Assembly (NCBI RefSeq): GCF_000735365.1
Contig: NZ_JMPL01000009.1
Span: 1-64,000 of the forward strand
Direction of reading: 5' to 3'
Length of the DNA stretch: 64,000 nucleotides
DNA from: Kluyvera ascorbata ATCC 33433
GTDB taxonomy: Bacteria; Pseudomonadota; Gammaproteobacteria; Enterobacterales; Enterobacteriaceae
This document shows positions 58,489-64,000 of the stretch, in pieces. The position numbers and the translations under genes are program-made. Every line of letters starts with the position of its first letter. Positions within the stretch are counted from its first letter, which is position 1. Below the pieces are notes generated by a model. The model was given only the letters and a program-made list of their open reading frames with translations, did not search any database and was not told the DNA's origin.

Positions 58489-58567
58489 TCCCGGAGTCGC
58501 TGCGCTCGTCCGGGCTACCAACCCGCCGCCCCGTAGCCCGGACGAGGCGTTTACGCCGACTCCGGGG
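58489..58567. repeat. REP/BIME pair upstream of fiu
   Basis: An arm ending in CGTCCGGGCTAC faces GTAGCCCGGACGAGGCG ending CCGACTCCGGG, a full two-arm BIME. The first 30 bases (58489-58518) recur exactly at 58830-58859. Confidence 0.8.
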
Positions 58568-58829
58568 GGAAGCTCAGTGTTAAAGTTTGCGTGCCGCTTT
58601 CCACAAGCAAAACTGATGAATTGCGTCATATCGCTTTGGGGATTACGTTGCTGCGAACGTCTTACGCAAGGAGCAATGACAATGGTTCGCTACCGTCGAT
58701 GCCAGGCGGGCGTTCAAACGGCATTTCACCCAAGCGCTGAGGATGCGGGACGTGTGGCGCGGGCTATACCCTGCTGATTGGGGCGGAAATGCTGGGGAGA
58801 AGGATGCAGGAAAGAGGCGGTGATATTTG
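58568..58829. other. Unassigned 262-base spacer between two identical REP arms
   Basis: This stretch lies between fiu and the flavin-reductase-like gene, where as I recall K-12 has mcbA (ybiM); no YhcN-family product is encoded here. The only tidy open frame is 33 codons, 58676-58777 (MTMVRYRRCQAG...), or 31 codons from ATG 58682 with AAGGAG eight bases upstream. I recognise no family in either strand. Two identical 30-base repeat arms flank it. Confidence 0.5.
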
Positions 58830-58859
58830 TCCCGGAGTCGCTGCGCTCGTCCGGGCTAC
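58830..58859. repeat. Second copy of the 30-base REP arm
   Basis: Identical over 30 bases to 58489-58518, in the same direction. It ends nine bases before the 3' end of the minus-strand flavin-reductase-like gene. Confidence 0.78.
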
Positions 58860-58867
58860 GGCCTCAA

Positions 58868-59488
58868 TCAACCCTGACGCGCATCCGGGCGGATTAAATC
58901 AAACCGATGGTTTTCATCAATGGTGTAATAGGCAGACGGACCGCCGGCGCGGAGAACCGGCTGCGCTTTGGCGGTTTGGTAGATGCCGTTTTCCAGCAGC
59001 GATTCGTCAATGTGAATGCCGACCACTTCGCCCAGCACCAGCCAGGTATCAACGGCGGTACCGTCTGCGCCGGTGAGCTGAATGCACTGCGACAGGCGGC
59101 ATTCAAAGTTGACCGGGCTTTCGGCAACGCGGGGTGCGTCCACCAGGCGGCTCGGTGCGGCCGTCAGCCCCGCGCGGGCAAACTCATCTTCACCGTGCGG
59201 CAGCGTGGCGGAGGTTTCGTTCATCGCGATGGCTAAATCACGGGTGGTCAGATTCCAGACGAACGCTTTAGTATCGACAATATTCTGCACGCTATCTTTC
59301 CAGCCGCTGCTGGCAAAACCGATGATCGGTGGGCGATAGTTAAAGCAGTTAAAAAAGCTGTAGGGCGCGAGATTACGCCGCCCCTGCGGGTCGACAGAGG
59401 AAATCCAGCCGATAGGACGCGGCCCGACGATGGCGTTGAGCGGGTCGTGAGGTAGCCCATGTCCGTGGGAAGGCTCATAAAAATACAT
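58868..59488 (-). CDS. Flavin reductase family protein (FMN-binding split barrel)
   Basis: A 206-residue protein of the DIM6/NTAB flavin-reductase family. The split-barrel core begins NAIVGPRPIGWISSVDPQGRRNLAPYSFFNCFNYRPPIIGFAS near 18-60 and continues with VWNLTTRDLAIAMNETSATLPHGEDEFARAGL near 77-108. Such proteins bind FMN and may reduce flavins, or supply reduced flavin to an oxygenase; the partner is unknown. K-12 does not carry it between fiu and rlmF. Its place beside an iron-uptake gene makes a link to ferric reduction possible but unproven. It is divergent from rlmF across a 96-base gap. Confidence 0.8.
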   Translation of the reverse strand: MYFYEPSHGHGLPHDPLNAIVGPRPIGWISSVDPQGRRNLAPYSFFNCFNYRPPIIGFASSGWKDSVQNIVDTKAFVWNLTTRDLAIAMNETSATLPHGEDEFARAGLTAAPSRLVDAPRVAESPVNFECRLSQCIQLTGADGTAVDTWLVLGEVVGIHIDESLLENGIYQTAKAQPVLRAGGPSAYYTIDENHRFDLIRPDARQG

Positions 59489-59584
59489 AGCGCACCTGAT
59501 ATTTAAAAGCAGGAATCCAGACTCCCTTATTTACCGCACCGTCGTCAACGGGTATCTTACGCCGCATTACGACAGGAGAAAGTC

Positions 59585-60511
59585 ATGAGTACCCAGAAAC
59601 CGGGTTTACACCCGCGTAACCGTCATCATAGTCGCTACGATCTCGAAGCGCTGTGCCAGGCCGTGCCCGCACTGCGCGATTTTATTACTCTCAGCCCGGC
59701 AGGCGAGCAGACCATCAACTTCGCCGATCCGCTGGCGGTGAAGACGCTGAACAAGGCGCTGCTGGCGCATTTCTATGCGGTTAAAGAGTGGGATATTCCG
59801 GAAGGTTTTCTCTGCCCGCCGGTACCGGGGCGCGCGGATTATATCCATCACCTTGGCGACCTGCTCAGCGATGAAAGCGGCAGCGTGGTGAAAGGGGCTA
59901 ACATTCTGGATATCGGCGTGGGTGCGAACTGCATCTATCCGCTGATTGGTGCGCACGAATACGGCTGGCGCTTTACCGGCAGCGAAACACACCCTGAAGC
60001 GTTTGCCAGCGCGCAGGCTATCCTGAGCGCGAATCCATCGCTGAACCGCATGATTCGCCTGCGTCGCCAGAAGGATACGACGGCGATGTTCAACGGCGTT
60101 ATTCACAAAAACGAGCAGTATGATGCCACGCTGTGCAACCCGCCGTTCCATGATTCTGCGGCCGCAGCGCGCGCGGGCAGCGAGCGTAAGCGTCGTAACC
60201 TGGGCCAGGATCGTGATGATGCGCTGAACTTTGGCGGCCAACAGCAGGAGCTGTGGTGTGATGGCGGGGAAGTGGCCTTTATCAAACAGATGATTGCAGA
60301 GAGCAAAGGTTTTGCCCGTCAGGTGATGTGGTTTACATCGCTGGTGTCCAAAGGCGAAAATCTGCCGCCGTTGTACCGCGCGTTAACCGACGTGGGTGCG
60401 GTAAAAGTAGTGAAAAAAGAGATGTCACAGGGGCAGAAGCAAAGCCGCTTTATCGCCTGGTCATTTATGGATGACGAACAGCGTCGTCGTTTCCTGGCGC
60501 GCAAACGCTAA
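59585..60511 (+). CDS. rlmF: 23S rRNA (adenine1618-N6)-methyltransferase
   Basis: Methylates A1618 of 23S rRNA using SAM. The protein is 308 residues, the K-12 YbiN length. SAM site [16 protein letters not shown] near 105-120, catalytic [23 protein letters not shown] near 182-204 (the NPPF of N6-adenine methyltransferases), and a basic N-terminus [15 protein letters not shown] are all present. An AGGAGAAAGTC ribosome site precedes it. K-12 ybiO (mscM), expected next to glnQ, is absent. Confidence 0.95.
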   Translation: MSTQKPGLHPRNRHHSRYDLEALCQAVPALRDFITLSPAGEQTINFADPLAVKTLNKALLAHFYAVKEWDIPEGFLCPPVPGRADYIHHLGDLLSDESGSVVKGANILDIGVGANCIYPLIGAHEYGWRFTGSETHPEAFASAQAILSANPSLNRMIRLRRQKDTTAMFNGVIHKNEQYDATLCNPPFHDSAAAARAGSERKRRNLGQDRDDALNFGGQQQELWCDGGEVAFIKQMIAESKGFARQVMWFTSLVSKGENLPPLYRALTDVGAVKVVKKEMSQGQKQSRFIAWSFMDDEQRRRFLARKR

Positions 60512-60515
60512 GAAA

Positions 60516-60549
60516 AACGCCGTTTACCCCATGGGGGATAAACGGCGTT
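60516..60549. terminator. Terminator between rlmF and glnQ
   Basis: AACGCCGTTTA / TAAACGGCGTT, an 11-bp stem with an inner CCCC/GGGG pairing. It lies between two convergent genes, so it may serve both. Confidence 0.8.
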
Positions 60550-60553
60550 AGCA

Positions 60554-61276
60554 TCAGGAGACGTGCTGCAGGAACTCTTGCAGACGTTGGCTTGGTGGGT
60601 TCTTCACCAATTCTTGCGGGTTGCCATCTTCGGCAATCCGGCCTTTATCGATAAAGATCAGACGAGACGCCACTTTCTCAGCAAAGCCGATTTCGTGGGT
60701 CACGATAACCATCGTCATGCCTTCTTCCGCCAGATCCTGCATTACTTTCAACACTTCGTGGCGCAGTTCAGGGTCGAGCGCTGATGTAGGCTCATCAAAC
60801 AGCATCATTTTCGGTTTCACCGCCAGCGCACGGGCAATCGCCACGCGCTGCTGCTGGCCGCCGGAAAGCTCAGAAGGGTAGTGATGGGCGCGCTCGGCAA
60901 GGCCGACTTTCGCCAGCAGATCTTTGGCCAGCTTTTCTGCCGCATCTTTCTTCAGGCCGCGCACGCGGGTTGGGCCGAACATCACGTTTTCCAGCGCCGT
61001 CAGGTGCGGGAACAGATAGAACTGCTGGAACACCATACCCGCTTCCTGGCGGATCAGGCGTTCATCCACTTTCGGGTCGTTGACCTTCAGACCATCGACG
61101 ATCAGCTCACCGCTGGTAATCTCTTCCAGCTTGTTAATGCAGCGCAGCAGAGTCGATTTACCGGAGCCGGACGGCCCGATAATCACCACAACCTCACCCT
61201 GCTTGACGTTGAGATCGATGTTATGCAGCACCTGGGTTTGCCCAAAGTGCTTGGAGACGTTTTTAAATTCAATCAC
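60554..61276 (-). CDS. glnQ: Glutamine ABC transporter ATPase
   Basis: The ATP-binding subunit of the high-affinity glutamine importer, 240 residues. Walker [18 protein letters not shown] near 30-46, Q-loop [19 protein letters not shown] near 80, signature [19 protein letters not shown] near 133-151, Walker [16 protein letters not shown] near 153 and switch histidine [11 protein letters not shown] near 190 are all intact. It overlaps glnP by four bases and ends the glnHPQ operon. Confidence 0.97.
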   Translation of the reverse strand: MIEFKNVSKHFGQTQVLHNIDLNVKQGEVVVIIGPSGSGKSTLLRCINKLEEITSGELIVDGLKVNDPKVDERLIRQEAGMVFQQFYLFPHLTALENVMFGPTRVRGLKKDAAEKLAKDLLAKVGLAERAHHYPSELSGGQQQRVAIARALAVKPKMMLFDEPTSALDPELRHEVLKVMQDLAEEGMTMVIVTHEIGFAEKVASRLIFIDKGRIAEDGNPQELVKNPPSQRLQEFLQHVS

Positions 61277-61932
61277 AGGATTTTCATCCTTCTTTCAAGA
61301 ACGCGGAGCACGATGTTGAGTACCTGCGTGATAATGAGGTAGATAACGCCAACCGCGGTCCAGATTTCCAGCGCACGGAAGTTCCCGGCGATAATTTCCT
61401 GACCGCTGCGGGTCAACTCTGCGGCACCGATAACGATAAACAGCGAGGTATCTTTGATACTGATAATGAGCTGGTTGCCGAGCGCGGGCAGCATGCGGCG
61501 CAGGGCCAGCGGCATAATCACGTGACGAATGGTTTCGCGACGGGAAAGACCAAGCGCAAGACCGGCCTCGCTGAAACCTTTATGGATCGACAGCACCGAG
61601 CCACGGGTGATTTCGGCAATGTAGGCACCGGAGTTGATCATGATAGTGATCACCGCTGCGGTGAAGGTGTCGATGCGAATATCCGGGAAGGCCATCGGCA
61701 GGGCGAAGTAGATATACATCACCTGCACTACGATCGGCGTACCGCGGATCACTTCAATGAATACGAGGGCAATGTGGTTAGCAATCCAGCCGCCGTAGGT
61801 GCGGGCCAGACCCGCCAGCAGACCGATAACAATACCGCCCGCCAGGCCGAGGATCGAAATCCACAGAGTCATTTTGGCGCCGTCCAACAAAATTGGAATG
61901 GCTGGCCAGATGACGCTCCAGTCAAACTGCAT
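61273..61932 (-). CDS. glnP: Glutamine ABC transporter permease
   Basis: The membrane channel of the GlnHPQ importer, 219 residues, the K-12 length. About five helices. The HisM-type coupling loop [33 protein letters not shown] lies near 130-162. Start 61932 ([13 protein letters not shown]) is the family start; 15 extra codons upstream are not conserved. It lies 122 bases after glnH, with a REP element between that may stabilise the glnH message. Confidence 0.96.
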   Translation of the reverse strand: MQFDWSVIWPAIPILLDGAKMTLWISILGLAGGIVIGLLAGLARTYGGWIANHIALVFIEVIRGTPIVVQVMYIYFALPMAFPDIRIDTFTAAVITIMINSGAYIAEITRGSVLSIHKGFSEAGLALGLSRRETIRHVIMPLALRRMLPALGNQLIISIKDTSLFIVIGAAELTRSGQEIIAGNFRALEIWTAVGVIYLIITQVLNIVLRVLERRMKIL

Positions 61933-61995
61933 GATGTATTCCTGTATACCGTGGTGGAAAATAAAAAAACTAGCCAACGTGTGCTGACTAAAATT

Positions 61996-62029
61996 GTAGG
62001 CCCGGTAAGCGCAAGCGCCACCGGGCGTT
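61996..62029. repeat. REP element between glnH and glnP
   Basis: GTAGGCCCGGTAAGCGCAAG and GCGCCACCGGGCG form an imperfect hairpin inside the operon. Such elements often protect the upstream message end, fitting the higher need for the binding protein GlnH. Confidence 0.7.
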
Positions 62030-62054
62030 ACAGAACCTGATGGATCAGGTTGGT

Positions 62055-62906
<852 letters not shown>

Positions 62907-62956
62907 TTACCCTGCACGATATTGGCAGGATAAATGTCCATATGCACCATGAGAGG

Positions 62957-62971
62957 GCACCAAAGTGGTGC
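62957..62971 (-). promoter_or_regulatory. NtrC binding site upstream of glnH
   Basis: GCACCAAAGTGGTGC, a near-perfect dyad of the NtrC type (GCACC...GGTGC), 87 bases above the sigma-54 element. Further TGCACC-like half-sites lie nearby (from 62943). The remainder of the 362-base glnH-dps gap shows no gene. Confidence 0.78.
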
Positions 62972-63119
62972 GTGATGTTGATGTTGTTAAGTATGGTGTT
63001 TTTTAGCGCAAACGTAGGGGATAAAACAATCTTTTATTAACGATTGTGTGAGGTGATTATTACAAATGATTTACTTTGGCGGGGTTTATGACCGTAGTTG
63101 CGCACTTTTCTGGTGCAAT

Positions 63120-63146
63120 GCCCTTTCTGCGGGGGGCAGAAAGGGC
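63120..63146 (-). terminator. Hairpin after dps
   Basis: GCCCTTTCTGC / GCAGAAAGGGC, an 11-bp perfect stem with a five-G loop (five C on the minus strand), 17 bases beyond the dps stop. It lacks a long T tail but fits a terminator by position. Confidence 0.7.
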
Positions 63147-63163
63147 ATAGGATTGACTTATGG

Positions 63164-63667
63164 TTATTCAATATTCGCTTCAATGAACCACAGGAATTTA
63201 TCCAGATCGCGGGAGGCGGCGGTGAAGATATCTGCGGTATCTTCATCTTTCGCTTCGCTAATCGCTTTACGAACGTCGTTTGCCACAATGGCATAGCGCT
63301 CAGCCAGTTCTTTCAGGTGATCCTGTACGCTGGTGATATCCAGCGGATAGCTTTTCAGTGGAGTCTGGGCGTTGATGACCTGGGTGGTACCCAGTGCGAT
63401 ACCGCCGAGCTGCACGGCACGTTCTGCCATGGTATCGAGGTGATCGGTTAACGCGGTACGGAAGCCGTCGAGCATCTCATGCACGGCAATAAAGTTGGCA
63501 CCGCGCATGTTCCAGTGCGCCTGTTTGGTAATCAATGACAGATCGATAAACTGCAGAACCTGACGATTGAGTAACGCAACGGTGGCCTGTTTTTCACTGT
63601 CCGGAACGTCGTTACGCGTATAAAGAAGGTGGGCGTTTTTCGTTTTAACCAGTTTTGCAGTACTCAT
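63164..63667 (-). CDS. dps: DNA-protection protein Dps
   Basis: A ferritin-like 12-mer that binds DNA and oxidises Fe2+ with H2O2 in starved cells. The protein is 167 residues from [20 protein letters not shown], with a Lys-rich N-terminal DNA-binding tail. The inter-subunit ferroxidase centre lies in [46 protein letters not shown] near 47-92. The frame opens 29 codons earlier, but that part is promoter sequence. In E. coli, OxyR, IHF and sigma-S control dps; I did not assign those sites here. Confidence 0.96.
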   Translation of the reverse strand: MSTAKLVKTKNAHLLYTRNDVPDSEKQATVALLNRQVLQFIDLSLITKQAHWNMRGANFIAVHEMLDGFRTALTDHLDTMAERAVQLGGIALGTTQVINAQTPLKSYPLDITSVQDHLKELAERYAIVANDVRKAISEAKDEDTADIFTAASRDLDKFLWFIEANIE

Positions 63668-63916
63668 AGTCATATATCCTCTTGATTTATACACCGCTAT
63701 AGGTTGGTGTATTTCGTCCTCATGAATTAACGAAAACAAGTATAGCACCGTCACCGGAACGGTATTTTCTGATTCTGCCTATAGGTATGATAGTGACGGC
63801 GATAATCGGTTAAAAATTATTATAAAACAATGAATTAAAAAATTATGGCAGTGAGGTTATATTTTTGTGGCGGATTTTATTGATATTAAATAAGAAATTA
63901 TGCAATTCGAAAGGGT

Positions 63917-63949
63917 TATTATGCATAGTGGTGCGCACTATGCATAATA
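63917..63949. terminator. 14-bp palindrome between rhtA and dps
   Basis: TATTATGCATAGTG / CACTATGCATAATA with a five-base loop (GTGCG). It lies nine bases beyond the rhtA stop on the minus strand and about 250 bases above dps. AT-rich flanks make a terminator possible, though a regulator site for dps cannot be ruled out. Confidence 0.5.
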
Positions 63950-63957
63950 TAAGAAAA

Positions 63958-64000
63958 TTAGCCGACGTCGATCTCTTTAATTTTACTTTCCTGGCGCATG
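63958..64000 (-). CDS. rhtA: RhtA, threonine/homoserine exporter (3' end only)
   Basis: The last 13 codons and stop of a minus-strand gene entering from the window edge, reading MRQESKIKEIDVG. It matches the C-terminal tail of E. coli RhtA (RKESKIKELDIN by memory), a DMT-family inner-membrane exporter. rhtA is the neighbour of dps in E. coli. The rest of the gene lies outside the window. Confidence 0.75.
   Translation of the reverse strand, partial: MRQESKIKEIDVG

Overview
The window is a stretch of Enterobacteriaceae chromosome. Gene order nadA-pnuC-zitB-aroG-gpmA-galMKTE-modFE-acrZ-modABC-ybhA-pgl-ybhC-ybhB-bioABFCD-uvrB-yvcK-moaABCDE-ybhL-ybhQ-ybhRSFG-cecR-rhlE-dinG-ybiB-ybiJ-ybiX-fiu-rlmF-glnQPH-dps-rhtA matches the 16-18 minute region of Escherichia coli K-12, and most proteins align end to end with the K-12 proteins as I remember them. 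The extra genes, the missing K-12 genes and the intergenic repeats of the CCGGGCTAC / GTAGCCCGG type point to an Enterobacter-like relative rather than Escherichia. The genus cannot be fixed from this window alone.

Layout. 0.2-4.4 kb: NAD synthesis and uptake (nadA, pnuC), zinc efflux (zitB) and DAHP synthase (aroG). 4.5-7.7 kb: a two-gene iron-uptake insertion (TonB-dependent receptor plus periplasmic binding protein) between aroG and gpmA. 7.7-13.3 kb: gpmA and the galETKM operon with its two-operator control region. 13.3-18.6 kb: molybdate regulation and uptake (modF, modE, modABC) around the small efflux-pump protein gene acrZ. 18.6-21.9 kb: ybhA, pgl, ybhC. 22.1-26.4 kb: a mannitol PTS operon mtlA-mtlD-mtlR with at least four CRP sites, placed where K-12 has the lambda attachment region. 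26.5-32.0 kb: biotin synthesis, divergent from a BirA operator. 32.0-34.7 kb: SOS-controlled uvrB. 34.8-38.5 kb: a lipid A modification module (pmrR, pmrB, pmrA, eptA) with two PmrA boxes, placed between uvrB and yvcK. 38.5-42.4 kb: yvcK and the molybdopterin operon moaABCDE behind a ModE site and a Moco riboswitch. 42.5-49.5 kb: ybhL, ybhQ and the CecR-controlled ybhGFSR exporter. 49.7-54.4 kb: rhlE, dinG, ybiB. 54.5-59.5 kb: ybiJ, ybiX, the catecholate receptor fiu and a flavin-reductase-like gene. 59.6-64.0 kb: rlmF, glutamine transport glnHPQ behind a sigma-54 promoter, dps and the 3' end of rhtA.

How the parts work together. ModE links molybdate uptake (modABC) to cofactor synthesis (moaA). 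Fur-type sites mark gpmA and fiu. LexA-type sites mark uvrB and dinG. The pmr module is self-contained: its own response regulator should drive both eptA and the 30-residue PmrR peptide. Most of the window is conserved housekeeping sequence. The unusual parts are the pmr module, the mtl operon, the aroG-gpmA iron pair, two inverted repeats that could hide ribosome binding sites (ybhB, mtlA), and the repeat-rich stretch upstream of fiu.

Family assignments rest on recognising protein sequences from memory and on visible motifs. No database search was run.
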